From Novosphingobium sp. AP12 (GTDB taxonomy: Bacteria; Pseudomonadota; Alphaproteobacteria; Sphingomonadales; Sphingomonadaceae): DNA of 40,585 nt. Under the pieces are notes generated by a model, which was not told the origin of the DNA, did no database searches, and saw only the letters and a list, made by a program, of their open reading frames with translations. The stretch spans positions 1 to 40,585 of the forward strand of contig NZ_AKKE01000036.1 of NCBI RefSeq assembly GCF_000281975.1, given 5' to 3'. Positions 19,152 through 28,436 of the stretch are shown here, one piece after another. Both the position numbers and the translations under genes were made by a program. Each line of letters opens with the position of its first letter. Position 1 is the stretch's first letter.

Positions 19152-19469
19152 ATGAAGACGGGCAGACTGAAGCCGGCCAACCGGTCCCGGCACGGGGCCG
19201 GTTGGCCGACCCCCAGGGTGGGCGGGTGGGTCTCCCCTCTACCGCCTTTCCCTTCTTCCTTCCTTCCTTCCTTCCTTTCTTCCTTTCTTCCTTCTCTCCC
19301 TCCTGAGGGGCAGGCGGCCGGGTCCTTGTTTCCCCTTCCCGCGCTTTTCCTGCGGGCTTCCTTCTGCGGCTCCAGCCCGTGGCCCACTGGCCGGACGCCG
19401 GCTGGCAGCGGGAAGACAAATCCCTTTTGCGGTGCGCAGAGGCGCCGGCGCGGGGGGACCCGGCGGTAG
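19152..19469 (+). CDS. Doubtful 105-codon ORF over a hairpin and a pyrimidine tract
   Basis: The only gene-like evidence is the start: ATG 19152 preceded by CAGGAGACAC, a well-placed Shine-Dalgarno. The first codons (MKTGRLKPANRSRHGAGWPT) are basic. The frame then crosses a strong hairpin and a 60-nt pyrimidine tract that would be read as Pro/Ser/Phe/Leu, and ends Arg-rich. This composition is not protein-like. A short leader peptide over a structured transcript is more likely than a 105-residue protein. Confidence 0.2.
   Translation: MKTGRLKPANRSRHGAGWPTPRVGGWVSPLPPFPSSFLPSFLSSFLPSLPPEGQAAGSLFPLPALFLRASFCGSSPWPTGRTPAGSGKTNPFCGAQRRRRGGTRR
19174..19208. repeat. Long hairpin, 11-bp outer and 4-bp inner stem
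   Basis: CGGCCAACCGG (19174-19184) pairs perfectly with CCGGTTGGCCG (19198-19208). After one mismatch, an inner CCCG/CGGG closes on a GCA loop. It lies 22 bp after an ATG with a good Shine-Dalgarno and 36 bp before a long pyrimidine tract. It lacks an immediate T-run, so it is not a typical terminator. Confidence 0.8.
19245..19304 (+). repeat. 60-nt uninterrupted pyrimidine tract with (TTCC)n core
   Basis: Every base from 19245 to 19304 on the plus strand is C or T. The middle is a tandem TTCC run of about six copies passing into TTTCTTCC and TCTCCC variants. Such homopurine-homopyrimidine mirror-like tracts can form triplex DNA and are prone to length change by slippage. Confidence 0.9.
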
Positions 19470-19604
19470 CCGCGCGCCGCCGGAAAAACCGCACCGGCGG
19501 CTACGTGGCCGCGGCGCGAGCCGACGCGGCGATGCCCTGACCGCTGGGCATGATTGTGCACTTCTGTTATGCGGAGTCCAGAACATCGGGTGAGCGGAAA
19601 GGCC
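19305..19604. other. GC-rich stretch with small inverted repeats
   Basis: No gene is supported other than the doubtful ORF that ends at 19469. GGCCGG/CCGGCC-type short inverted repeats occur near 19385-19415 and around 19480-19510, without T-runs. Confidence 0.35.
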
Positions 19605-20120
19605 TATGATGGACCGAAAAAACTCCAGTGCATCACCGACTTCGCGGCAAAACCGTGCCTTCCACCATCAGCGAAAATGCAGCCATCATAGTCGTAGCGA
19701 CATCGCAGCCATGGATTCCAGGGACTCTGTCCGGGTATCCTGCCAGCTTCGCCGCGGGCCAACCAGGAGCCAGGCATCGATTTCGAAGATCTGGGCCTCG
19801 CTCTCCTCATATTCGAGCTTGTAGTCCTTGCCCTCGGTCCGCACCCAGCTCGGGTCGGCGTCCGTCAGGGGACGCTTGACCTGTCACAACTCGATGCGGC
19901 GCTGAAACTCAATCTTCGCCCGGCCAAGTGCGACGGCAAGGTCTCGCTTTGCCGAGCAGCACGGCATCAGCGGGGCGGAAGTGATGGAGCACTTCGCGCA
20001 AACGCTGCTGATCCTGTCACGCGACCGTGGCCGACGCCCAGCCATGGCTGCGCCATTTTTGGCCGGGGTGACTTTCCTGCCGACCATTGCCCCGGCATCT
20101 GTCGGCAGGTCTTGGACCAA
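19605..20120 (-). pseudogene. Probable relic of an unidentified gene
   Basis: In one minus-strand frame a protein-like stretch, LGRAKIEFQRRIEL, is cut by a TGA at about 19884 and then continues as QVKRPLTDADPSWVRTEGKD and YKLEYEESEAQIFEIDAW before degenerating near 19780. The balanced, charged composition differs from the Arg/Ala/Pro-rich noise around it. A further piece, DGCIFADGGRHGFAAKSVMH, appears in another minus frame to about 19605. On the plus strand FAEQHGISGAEVMEHFAQTL (about 19951-20010) also looks protein-like, so the original strand is not certain. I do not recognise a family. Confidence 0.25.
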
Positions 20121-20121
20121 C

Positions 20122-20150
20122 TGCGGCGCTGCCGGGCGGGCAGCGCCGCA
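20122..20150 (-). terminator. Perfect 12-bp hairpin after the orphan gene
   Basis: TGCGGCGCTGCC and GGCAGCGCCGCA form a perfect stem with a 5-nt loop, 6 bp beyond the stop of the minus-strand gene at 20157. The position and GC-rich stem fit an intrinsic terminator, but the following bases (GTTGGTCC) lack a T-run, so it may only stabilise the 3' end of the transcript. Confidence 0.5.
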
Positions 20151-20156
20151 TCTCCT

Positions 20157-20732
20157 TCACGCCGCCGAGGGGGCGTGGCCAGTCACGTGATAAACATGCT
20201 CCATCAGATTGAGCAGGATCACTTCGATTTCACGGGCGGTGAACCCGCCATCGTCGGGACAGGGATTATCAAACAGGCTGCGCTTGTTCCATTTCCAGTA
20301 GGGGCTCAGCACCTGCGCCAGGCGGGCCGTCTCGGCGCACCCATAACCGAAACCGGTTGCGTTGGCATAGGCCAGCGATCGGCCCACCTGGTACCCCACG
20401 TGCCGGGCACACCAGTCGTCCGGAAAACCGACATCGAGCAGATGGGACGATAAGGCGAGCTGGGCGGTGATGCCGGCAGAGTAGAGCACGTTCGGAAGGC
20501 CGCCCAGCGCATCGGGATCGCAGCAGGGCATGAACTCCTCAGCCCCCCGGCAGCGTTCGCGGCTGAGCTCGCGCCCTTCGCGTGTGCGCACGAGCAGGAC
20601 AGGCTCTGCGCCATGACTTCGCCACAGGGCTGCCAGCGTTTGAGTTGGAGAGGCGCTTGCCGACCGGGCAAGCGATCGCGCTGTGACGCCCGCGGGAGCG
20701 CGCGGCGGAGTGACAGGGGCAAAGTTATCCAT
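20157..20732 (-). CDS. Conserved-looking protein of unknown function
   Basis: A 191-residue protein. The start ATG 20732 is chosen because CGGAGG stands 6 nt upstream; the longer upstream frame lacks any support. The N-terminal 40 residues are basic and low in structure (PVTPPRAPAGVTARSLARSA). The rest is a compact domain with evenly spaced cysteines (MPCCDPDALGG, DDWCARHVG, GYGCAETARL, NPCPDDGG) and helices such as REIEVILLNLMEHVYHVTG. There is no signal peptide or membrane segment. The cysteines could bind a metal or form disulphides. I do not recognise the family. It stands alone, followed by a strong hairpin. Confidence 0.7.
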   Translation of the reverse strand: MDNFAPVTPPRAPAGVTARSLARSASASPTQTLAALWRSHGAEPVLLVRTREGRELSRERCRGAEEFMPCCDPDALGGLPNVLYSAGITAQLALSSHLLDVGFPDDWCARHVGYQVGRSLAYANATGFGYGCAETARLAQVLSPYWKWNKRSLFDNPCPDDGGFTAREIEVILLNLMEHVYHVTGHAPSAA

Positions 20733-21573
20733 AAGCACCTCCGATCCGCATCGATGCGGTTGTACGGAAGGAACGAGACGGATGCGGAAAAAAGAGGTCC
20801 CGAACTCCCGCACGCTAGCGCGCGGGAGCCGCCGGAGCTGGTAACACGCAAACACATGCGCCGCCGCCTTTCACCCGAAGGTTTGGACATGCGCGACGGC
20901 ACCCCGGAAAACCGCGTTTTCCGAGTTATTTTGTTTGCAGGATTACCAGTCCCGGCGCCGCCTTTTGCGCAGCGCAACGGGTTTGTAGCACAAGCGGATG
21001 TGGCCTCCAAGGACCGGCAACGGGGTGGCCTTGCTCGAAGCGGCCTAGGGCGATCCTTTTCCATGGTGTGATCGCGAGGCGCAGGCGGTGTTTGGCCACG
21101 GAAGGCATCGAAGTGCTGTCTGGGCCATTGATAGCCACCAGGAGCGGTGTGAGGTGCACCTCGAGGGTCCGCAGCCTGTTTTAGCGCGTGGGGCTGGTCG
21201 ACCTCATGGCCGGAGAATCCCTGCCGGAAGCCCGTGGCCTTTCCGGGTACAATCATTGCGCGGCAAGGACAACATGGGAGGGGTATCGAATGATACACAC
21301 CCGACGCACCCTTTGCCCCCCGCTGGCACGCCAGCGCGTCTGAGACAAACGCACTGCAACAAACTCGGCCAAGATCCGCCGTCATTTTCATGGCGAGGAT
21401 CGGCGCCTTCCTGGAACGAAGCCGCAGGCGGTTCGGTCGGCTCAAATCCTAGAGCACTTCAAGGGGCGTGCGCGAGGCAACCAGTGCCGCACCGCGCGCA
21501 CTCGACGTTGCATCGCAACAAATACGCGGTACTACTTAATTTCGCTTGCAACATTTGATGAGGCAAATCCGCC
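20733..21573. other. Gap upstream of the polysaccharide locus
   Basis: About 840 bp with only overlapping low-quality frames; no gene is supported. The right end (21500-21573) turns AT-richer and holds the probable promoter and leader of the first polysaccharide gene. The composition change near 21460-21573 suggests a boundary of the locus. Confidence 0.45.
21507..21535 (+). promoter_or_regulatory. Candidate promoter and dyad ahead of manC
   Basis: TTGCAT (21508-21513) and TACTAC (21530-21535) are 16 bp apart and about 40 bp upstream of the manC start. The -35 box lies inside a perfect dyad GTTGC-ATC-GCAAC (21507-21519), and TTGCAAC recurs near 21546. A regulator binding this dyad would cover the promoter. 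Confidence 0.35.
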
Positions 21574-22617
21574 ATGCCCACTATCGTGCCTGTCATTTTA
21601 TGCGGTGGCAGCGGCACCCGGTTGTGGCCGCGCAGTCGCGTCGCGAAGCCGAAGCCGTTCCTGCCGCTGGTCGGTGACAATACGCTGTTCGAGGCGGCAC
21701 TTGCGCGTTGCCCGGCTTCAGGCGGCTTCGCAGCACCGTTCGTGGTTACCGGTCGTCAACATGTCGATCATGTCGAGGCCCAGCTGGGCGAAGCATCCGA
21801 AGGCCAGGTGATCGTCGAACCCTCGGCGCGCAACACCGCCGCTGCGATTGCACTGGCGGCGAACCGGCTTCCTGAAGATGCAGTGATGCTCGTCTGCCCG
21901 AGCGATCACCACATAGGTAATGCAGAGGCCTTTACGGAGGCCGCGTGCGCTGCCGCCGACCTTGCTGCCGAAGGTTGGCTGGTGTCCTTCGGGATCGAGG
22001 CGACCGCGCCGGAGACCGGTTTTGGCTATCTCAAGCGCGGTGATGCGATTTCACAAGGTGCCTATCGCACCGCCCAGTTCGTCGAGAAGCCCGATCTTGA
22101 ACGCGCCAAGGCTTTCCTTGCCGAGGGCATCTATGCCTGGAACGGGGGCATCTTCGCCTTTCGAGTCAAGGAGTTCCTGGAAGAACTGGCCACGCACCGC
22201 CCGCAGATCGCCGCCGGTGTCGCCGCAGCGGTGGCGAAAGGGACGGAAGACGGTCGCCGCTTCCACCCTGATGCAGATATTTTCGCCGCTGTTCCCAGCG
22301 ATTCCGTCGACTACGCGGTTATGGAGAACACCGCGCGCGCGGCCATGGTGCCCGTTGACATGAGCTGGTCGGACATCGGCAACTGGCATGCCCTGCACGA
22401 GGCGCTCGATCGCGATGCCGATGGCAACTCCATACGCGGCTCGGCTTCCGTCGATATGGTGGACTGCCGCAATGTGCTAGTGGACAGTGACGGCCCGCGC
22501 GTCTCAGTCATCGGGCTCGAGGACGTGATCGTCGTCGTCGATGGTGACGACATCATGATCACCACCATTGCTGGGGTGCAGAAGGTTGGCAAGCTCTCGG
22601 GCGCTGTGAATCAGTAA
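21574..22617 (+). CDS. manC: Mannose-1-phosphate guanylyltransferase
   Basis: A 347-residue nucleotidyltransferase that joins GTP and mannose-1-phosphate to GDP-mannose. The signature VILCGGSGTRLWP is at residues 7-19, with the lysine-rich KPKPFLPL following. Other landmarks are EPSARNTAAAIALAA (near 83), LVCPSDHHI (near 107), FGYLKRG, QFVEKPDLERA (near 168) and MSWSDIGNWHAL (near 263). It is the short form without a fused phosphomannose isomerase domain; that activity is encoded by the next gene, 9 bp downstream. The start ATG 21574 has GAGG about 10 nt upstream. It is the first gene of the polysaccharide locus and supplies GDP-mannose for gmd. Confidence 0.94.
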   Translation: MPTIVPVILCGGSGTRLWPRSRVAKPKPFLPLVGDNTLFEAALARCPASGGFAAPFVVTGRQHVDHVEAQLGEASEGQVIVEPSARNTAAAIALAANRLPEDAVMLVCPSDHHIGNAEAFTEAACAAADLAAEGWLVSFGIEATAPETGFGYLKRGDAISQGAYRTAQFVEKPDLERAKAFLAEGIYAWNGGIFAFRVKEFLEELATHRPQIAAGVAAAVAKGTEDGRRFHPDADIFAAVPSDSVDYAVMENTARAAMVPVDMSWSDIGNWHALHEALDRDADGNSIRGSASVDMVDCRNVLVDSDGPRVSVIGLEDVIVVVDGDDIMITTIAGVQKVGKLSGAVNQ

Positions 22618-22626
22618 GGATTAGTG

Positions 22627-23448
22627 ATGACCGCTGCACTGCCGATCCGTCAGGTCGAGAAGCCTTGGGGTAGGGAAATCTTGCCTGCGCCGTTCGCCGC
22701 GCCCGCGGGTAAGCGCATCGGTGAGATCTGGTTCGAACCGCCCGCTGCGCTGTCCGAGCTGTTGGTCAAGTATATCTTTACCAGTGAGGCGCTGTCGGTC
22801 CAGGTCCACCCTTCCGACATGCAAACGATCGCGAAAGGCATCGGCCGGCAGGGCAAGGAAGAATGTTGGCTGATCGTTGACGCTGAGCCGGGCGCGACGC
22901 TGGGCATCGGCTTCAATGTAGAGCTCGACGAGGAAGCGATGCGCGCCGCTGCACTCGACGGCTCGATCGAGCACCTGATGACCTGGCACAAGGTCGTGCC
23001 CGGGGACTTCTTCTACATCCCCGCTAATACCGTCCACGCCATCGGTGCCGGTGTTAGCCTGATCGAAGTGCAGCAGAACAGCGACGTCACCTATCGGCTC
23101 TATGATTACGGTCGTCCACGCGAGTTGCATTTGGAGGATGGTATCGGGGTGTCGCGGGGTGAACTCTACGCGCTTGACCGCTGGCATCAGCAGGTGCTGA
23201 GCCAAGCTACGCAGACCTTGGTCAACGGGCCGCTGTTCATGCTTGATCAGATCGTGGGCGCACCGACAGAGGTCATCGCTGCGCGCTATCCCACAGCGCT
23301 GTTGGTTATCCCGCGCGAAGGGGAGGTGGAAGTAGCCGGCGAGACAATCGCACCGGGAGACTGTGCCTTGGCGACGAGGCTCGCGGACGTGCGTTTCTTG
23401 GATAGTGGCGTGTGCCTGCTGGCTAGGTCGCTGGCGGCAGAAACGTAA
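22627..23448 (+). CDS. manA: Class I mannose-6-phosphate isomerase
   Basis: A 273-residue zinc isomerase that interconverts fructose-6-phosphate and mannose-6-phosphate. The metal-site motifs are present: SVQVHPSD near 60, GKEECWLIVDAEPG near 80 and NTVHAIGAG near 140. The typical EVQQNSDVTYRLYDYGR segment lies at about 150. It is shorter than E. coli ManA (391 residues), matching the compact form common in alphaproteobacteria. The start ATG 22627 is preceded by AAGGA at good spacing; GTG 22624 directly before it is an alternative. It is co-transcribed with manC and provides the entry into mannose metabolism. Confidence 0.93.
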   Translation: MTAALPIRQVEKPWGREILPAPFAAPAGKRIGEIWFEPPAALSELLVKYIFTSEALSVQVHPSDMQTIAKGIGRQGKEECWLIVDAEPGATLGIGFNVELDEEAMRAAALDGSIEHLMTWHKVVPGDFFYIPANTVHAIGAGVSLIEVQQNSDVTYRLYDYGRPRELHLEDGIGVSRGELYALDRWHQQVLSQATQTLVNGPLFMLDQIVGAPTEVIAARYPTALLVIPREGEVEVAGETIAPGDCALATRLADVRFLDSGVCLLARSLAAET

Positions 23449-23522
23449 CGCAGGTACCGCGCCACTACGGCTTGCCCTTATCTGTAGCGACGTCAGTGCA
23501 AGCAAATGGAATGCCAGGGTCA

Positions 23523-24905
23523 ATGCCGAAGACTGTCTCTGTTTCCGAATTGATGGTGACTCGGGGGGGGCGCTTTTGGCGCCAGCGGTGCGCGAGGCTT
23601 GGTGACGGCGGTAACCGACGAAGTCCGCGTCACTATACCTCCGCTTTCCCCCAGCAACTTGAAGCCGCCGGGCAGTTCACGCGCGGGACGCATGTAGCGA
23701 TCGCCGGGGACTTGCGGCCTTCCACGCCGCGTATCATTTGGCGCTTGCGCTGCGGCCATCGCAACAAGCGTGGCGAAGTGGACCACTCCGGGTTTGTGCC
23801 TTCACATGCTGTGGCTGCCTACGGATTCGAGCGAGGCATTCCATCCATGATCGTGACGGACAGTCATATTCCCGACGGCGGTTACGGCATCAAATTTAAT
23901 CGCGCGGACGGCGAAGTCCTAAAGTGGACGAGATGGCGATGAGCGCGCAGGCCGTGGTTCTTCCCGACGTGTTCGGGCACAGGCGCTTCGGAGCTGACCT
24001 TTGGTGTCTATGAGCATTCGGCGGTCCGCCACGATCTGCTGGGTGTGATCGTAGAAGCGCTTGGCGGAAAGGCGACACGCCTGGCGCATTCCGACACCTT
24101 CGTTCCGGATGATACGGAAGCCGTTCGGCGGGAAGATCAGGCTTTGGGCCGCGAATGGGCCGAGAAGTTCGACTTAGATGCAATCGCTTTTACTGATCGG
24201 GATTCCGATCGTCCATTGCTGGCCGACGAGAACGAGGCTTGGATGCGTCGTGACGTGCTGGGCATCCTGCGCGCTAGGCTCTGGGGATCGAGGCAGTGGC
24301 TACGCCAGTCAGCTCCAACTCGGCGCTGGAGCTTTCGGGAGATTTCCATGGCACACGGCGCACCAACATCGGCTCGCCTTGTGTCATCGCGGCGATTAAC
24401 GCGTTAATTGACAATGAGAATACAGCTTGATGCTACGAAACCAACGGCGGCTTCATCCTCGACACCAAACTAGCCTCCGAGGGGCGCAATTTGTCTGCTT
24501 TCCCAACGCGAGATGCAGTGCTGCCTCTGCTCGCGGCGCTGACCGAAGGCCGGCGGAGAGGCGTCACGTCATCCGCGCTGCAAGCCCAGCTGCCTTTCCG
24601 CTACACGTTCGGCGAAAAGATCGAGGAGTATCCGACTCGCCAGAGCGAAAATCTGCTAACGCACCCCGGCTAGCGCCAAACCAGAGGTCCTGACCCGGTT
24701 GCCCGGTGTTTGGGGGGAACTCGCCGGAAAGGCTGCGCAGATTGATCTCAGTGACGGGCGGCGCATCACTTTCAAGGACCGCGATATCATCCATCTAGGC
24801 CCGGACGGCAACGCGCTTGTGCTGCGATGCTATACCGAAAGCGCCACGGGGACCATGTCGGGGCGCGCAAAACGCTACGGTGTCGGCAATGATTGTGGAG
24901 GGTGC
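23523..24905 (+). pseudogene. Phosphomannomutase pseudogene (manB-like)
   Basis: Conserved phosphomannomutase blocks occur in order but in different frames. First come VSVSELMVTRG and, after a run of eight G at 23563-23570, FGASGARGLVTAVTDEV. Removing one G restores the join. Then come HVAIAGDLRPSTPRI, GIPSMIVTDSHIPDGGYGIK (catalytic serine loop) and HSDTFVPDDTEAVRRED, with TDRDSDRPLLAD as the metal loop. VATPVSSNSALELSG, ETNGGFILDTKLASEGRN, FPTRDAVLPLLAAL and IIHLGPDGNALVLRCYTES complete the series. The metal loop reads DRDSD instead of DGDAD. At least four frame changes and altered catalytic residues show that the gene is dead. Its position between manA and ugd is where the operon's Man-6-P to Man-1-P enzyme would be expected. 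Confidence 0.88.
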
Positions 24906-25108
24906 GCTTGTCGGCCAGAACCGGACGGTGTGCAGTGCAGCATAAATTCGTTGACTGTTTCTGCCGCAGGTTGGAAAAGGCAACATTAGGAGAAATCATT
25001 AGCAGAAGTCCCCAGGCCGGGGATGGGCCTCTTAAAGCGGACGGGCAAGTGCATTCCGTATATTGTTTTGTTATAAGACCTTAGGATAACTTCGCGAGTG
25101 ATCCAAGA

Positions 25109-26275
25109 ATGAAGATTGCCGTTTTTGGCCTCGGCTATGTGGGGCTTTCCAACGCCGTACTGCTTGCGCAGCATAACGAGGTCCTGGCGGTCGATATCTC
25201 GGCCGACCGGGTAAAACTGCTCAATGCCCGCAAGTCGCCGATTGTTGACAAGGAATTGCAAGAGCTCCTTGCCACCGCTGAGCTCAATCTTACTGCTACG
25301 CTCGATGCGGAGCAGGCACTCGCTGGCGCAGACTATGTGATTATCGCCACGCCGACAAATTACGATGCGAACACCAACAAGTTCGATACGTCCTCGGTCG
25401 AGGAAGTGATCCGCACGGCGGTTGCTGCCAACGCAAATGCGACGATCGTCGTCAAATCGACCATCCCGGTCGGCTTCGTCGAGGACGTGCGCGAACGTCT
25501 GGCAGCTCCGCAGGTCATCTTCAGTCCCGAGTTCCTTCGCGAGGGACGGGCGCTCTACGATAATCTGCACCCGTCTCGCATCATCGTCGGTGAACGCTCC
25601 GAGCGGGCCCGAATCTTCGCAGATTTGCTGCTTCGGGGGGCGGAGAAGAAAGACGTCGAGATCCTCTTCACCGACCCGAACGAGGCCGAGGCGATCAAGC
25701 TTTTCGCCAACACCTATCTCGCCATGCGCGTGGCTTTCTTTAATGAGCTCGACAGCTACGCAATTGCCGGCGGCATGGACACGCGCCAGATCATTGACGG
25801 CATCGGCCTCGATCCGCGTATCGGCCGTCACTACAACAACCCCAGCTTCGGTTATGGCGGCTACTGTTTACCTAAGGATACCAAGCAGTTGCTGGCAAAC
25901 TATTCCGAGGTTCCTCAAAACCTTATCCGCGCGATCGTTGACGCCAACCGCACGCGCAAAGACTTTTTGGCCGATCAAATCATCGCCAAGCAGCCCCGGA
26001 AGGTTGGCGTTTTCCGTCTCGTGATGAAAGCGGGATCCGACAATTTCCGGCAGTCTTCGATCCAGGGAATCATGAAGCGGATCAAGGCCAAGGGCATCGA
26101 AGTCGTGATCTATGAGCCGGCGATGGCCGAGGATGAGTTTTACGGGTCCAGGGTTGTGCGTGATCTAGAAACGTTCAAGGAGGACTGTGACGTCATCATC
26201 GCCAACCGCATGACTGCGGCCATCCAAGACGTGCAGGACAAGGTTTTCACACGCGATTTGTTCGGGTCGGATTGA
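25109..26275 (+). CDS. ugd: UDP-glucose 6-dehydrogenase
   Basis: A 388-residue NAD-dependent enzyme that oxidises UDP-glucose to UDP-glucuronate, the acidic building block of many exopolysaccharides. It has the same length as E. coli Ugd and very similar blocks throughout. The Rossmann motif is [14 protein letters not shown] (7-20), followed by VKSTIPVGF (115-123), [20 protein letters not shown] (138-157) and [19 protein letters not shown] (198-216). The catalytic loop [14 protein letters not shown] carries Cys253, and the protein ends RDLFGSD. The start ATG 25109 has no strong Shine-Dalgarno. About 120 bp of AT-rich sequence separates it from the dead phosphomannomutase gene, so it may have its own promoter (TTATAA near 25073). 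Confidence 0.96.
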   Translation: MKIAVFGLGYVGLSNAVLLAQHNEVLAVDISADRVKLLNARKSPIVDKELQELLATAELNLTATLDAEQALAGADYVIIATPTNYDANTNKFDTSSVEEVIRTAVAANANATIVVKSTIPVGFVEDVRERLAAPQVIFSPEFLREGRALYDNLHPSRIIVGERSERARIFADLLLRGAEKKDVEILFTDPNEAEAIKLFANTYLAMRVAFFNELDSYAIAGGMDTRQIIDGIGLDPRIGRHYNNPSFGYGGYCLPKDTKQLLANYSEVPQNLIRAIVDANRTRKDFLADQIIAKQPRKVGVFRLVMKAGSDNFRQSSIQGIMKRIKAKGIEVVIYEPAMAEDEFYGSRVVRDLETFKEDCDVIIANRMTAAIQDVQDKVFTRDLFGSD

Positions 26276-26315
26276 ACCACGAACGCAATCGAATTCGCTT
26301 TGAAGGGGACGAACA

Positions 26316-27443
26316 TTGAGCGGTAAGAAGGTCGCATTGATCACCGGTGTGACGGGTCAGGATGGCTCATATCTGGCGGAGTTCCTGCTGGAGAAAGGGT
26401 ACGAGGTTCACGGCATCAAGCGCCGCGCCTCGCTCTTCAACACGCAGCGTATCGATCATATCTACCAGGATCCGCATGCCCCTTCGCCGGACCTGAAGCT
26501 GCATTACGGCGATCTTTCGGACACGTCGAACCTGACACGCATTATCCAGGAAACTCAGCCTGACGAGATTTACAATCTCGGCGCGCAGAGCCACGTTGCG
26601 GTCAGTTTCGAAGCTCCCGAATACACTGCTGATGTCGATGGCCTGGGTACCCTGCGTCTGCTCGAAGCAATCCGTTTCCTCGGCCTCGAGAAAAAGACCA
26701 AGTTCTACCAGGCCTCGACTTCCGAGCTCTACGGCCTGGTTCAGGAAATTCCGCAGCGCGAGACGACGCCGTTCTATCCGCGCTCTCCTTATGCGGTGGC
26801 GAAGCTCTACGCTTATTGGATCACGGTGAACTACCGCGAAGCCTACGGCATGTATGCCTGCAACGGTGTGCTGTTCAACCATGAGAGCCCGCGCCGCGGC
26901 GAGACCTTCGTGACGCGCAAGATCACGCGCGGTCTAGCCAATATCGCTCAGGGCCTCGAGCCATGCCTGTACATGGGCAACATCGACTCTCTCCGCGACT
27001 GGGGGCATGCCAAGGACTACGTGCGCATGCAGTGGATGATGCTGCAGCAGGAGCAGGCTGAGGATTTCGTGATCGCCACGGGCGTGCAGTACTCAGTACG
27101 CGAGTTTATCACCTGGTCGGCGGCGCATCTCGGCATCACCCTGCGCTTTGAAGGCGAAGGCGTGGACGAAGTGGGCATTGTTGATGCGGTGAACGGGGAC
27201 AATGCGCCTTCGGTCGCGGTTGGAGATGTGCTTGTACGGATTGATCCGCGCTATTTCCGTCCGGCCGAAGTCGAAACTCTGCTGGGTGATCCGGCCAAGG
27301 CCAAAGAGCGCCTGGGTTGGGTGCCCGAGATCACCGTGCAATCCATGTGTGAGGAAATGGTGAGCGAAGACCTCAAGGTCGCCAAGCGACACGCGCTGCT
27401 CAAGCAGCACGGCTACGACATTCCCGTCTCGCTGGAATCCTAA
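26316..27443 (+). CDS. gmd: GDP-mannose 4,6-dehydratase
   Basis: A 375-residue short-chain dehydrogenase-type enzyme that converts GDP-mannose to GDP-4-keto-6-deoxymannose, the first step to GDP-L-fucose. Visible are the nucleotide-binding GVTGQDG (11-17), the [12 protein letters not shown] loop, the catalytic STSELYG (Thr135, Glu137) and the YxxxK pair at Tyr159 and Lys163, followed by [16 protein letters not shown]. The start codon is TTG at 26316 with AAGGGG seven bases upstream; no ATG occurs near. It lies 40 bp after ugd and 15 bp before the fucose synthase gene. Confidence 0.96.
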   Translation: MSGKKVALITGVTGQDGSYLAEFLLEKGYEVHGIKRRASLFNTQRIDHIYQDPHAPSPDLKLHYGDLSDTSNLTRIIQETQPDEIYNLGAQSHVAVSFEAPEYTADVDGLGTLRLLEAIRFLGLEKKTKFYQASTSELYGLVQEIPQRETTPFYPRSPYAVAKLYAYWITVNYREAYGMYACNGVLFNHESPRRGETFVTRKITRGLANIAQGLEPCLYMGNIDSLRDWGHAKDYVRMQWMMLQQEQAEDFVIATGVQYSVREFITWSAAHLGITLRFEGEGVDEVGIVDAVNGDNAPSVAVGDVLVRIDPRYFRPAEVETLLGDPAKAKERLGWVPEITVQSMCEEMVSEDLKVAKRHALLKQHGYDIPVSLES

Positions 27444-27458
27444 GGGGAATACGAGAAC

Positions 27459-28430
27459 ATGCGCGTTTACGTCGCAGGCCACCGGGGTATGGTGGGCGGA
27501 GCCATCAGTCGTAAGCTGACCGAACGCGGGGCCGAGGTCGTGACGCGCACTCACGCCGAGCTGGACCTGAGCGATCAGGTAGCGGTGCGGGACTTCTTTG
27601 CCGCCGAGAAAGTCGATGCCGTCGTTCTGGCGGCGGCAAAGGTGGGGGGCATTCATGCCAACAACACCTATCCCGCAGAGTTCATCTACGAAAACCTGAT
27701 GATCGAATGCAACGTCGTTCATCAGGCCTTCAAAGCGGACGTGCGCAAGCTGCTGTTCCTTGGCTCCTCCTGCATCTACCCTCGGGCAGTGGCCCAGCCT
27801 ATGCGAGAAGATGCATTGCTGACCGGTGTTTTGGAGCCCACGAACGAACCTTACGCAATCGCCAAGATTGCTGGGATCAAGCTGTGTGAAAGCTATAATC
27901 GGCAGTACGGCACCGATTATCGCAGTGTCATGCCGACCAACCTCTACGGCCCAGGAGACAATTTCCACCCCGAGAACAGCCATGTGATGCCCGCGTTGAT
28001 CCGCCGGTTCCACGAGGCTGCGCGAGATGGCGTAAGCGAAGTCGCGATCTGGGGCAGCGGGACCCCGCGCCGCGAGTTTCTGCACGTAGACGACATGGCC
28101 GAAGCCTCGCTGTTCGTGCTCGATCTGCCCCTTGACGTGTACGAGTCGAACACCGAGCCGATGCTGAGCCATATCAATGTGGGCTACGGCGAGGATGTGA
28201 CGATCCGCGAACTGGCCCAGCTTGTTGCGACGGTGACCGGGTTTACCGGCGAGATCGTTTTCGATGCCAGCAAGCCCGACGGAACGATGCGCAAGCTGAT
28301 GGACTCAAGCCGCCTCAACGCGATGGGCTGGAAGCCATCGGTTGTTCTGGAAAACGGGGTCAAGGAAACGTACCAGTGGTTTCTGGAACAGGTGGCAGCG
28401 CCAGGGCAACCCGCCATGGCGGGGCACTGA
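27459..28430 (+). CDS. fcl: GDP-L-fucose synthase
   Basis: A 323-residue epimerase/reductase that turns GDP-4-keto-6-deoxymannose into GDP-L-fucose. Key features are GHRGMVG (7-13, NADPH binding), [19 protein letters not shown] (57-75), LGSSCIYP with Ser104 and Cys105, and YAIAKIAG with Tyr132 and Lys136. The substrate loop is [20 protein letters not shown], and [11 protein letters not shown] follows. The gene is 15 bp after gmd with AAGGGGAA before the start. Together with manC, manA and gmd it shows that the polymer contains L-fucose or another GDP-deoxyhexose. Confidence 0.96.
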   Translation: MRVYVAGHRGMVGGAISRKLTERGAEVVTRTHAELDLSDQVAVRDFFAAEKVDAVVLAAAKVGGIHANNTYPAEFIYENLMIECNVVHQAFKADVRKLLFLGSSCIYPRAVAQPMREDALLTGVLEPTNEPYAIAKIAGIKLCESYNRQYGTDYRSVMPTNLYGPGDNFHPENSHVMPALIRRFHEAARDGVSEVAIWGSGTPRREFLHVDDMAEASLFVLDLPLDVYESNTEPMLSHINVGYGEDVTIRELAQLVATVTGFTGEIVFDASKPDGTMRKLMDSSRLNAMGWKPSVVLENGVKETYQWFLEQVAAPGQPAMAGH

Positions 28431-28436
28431 TCCCAT

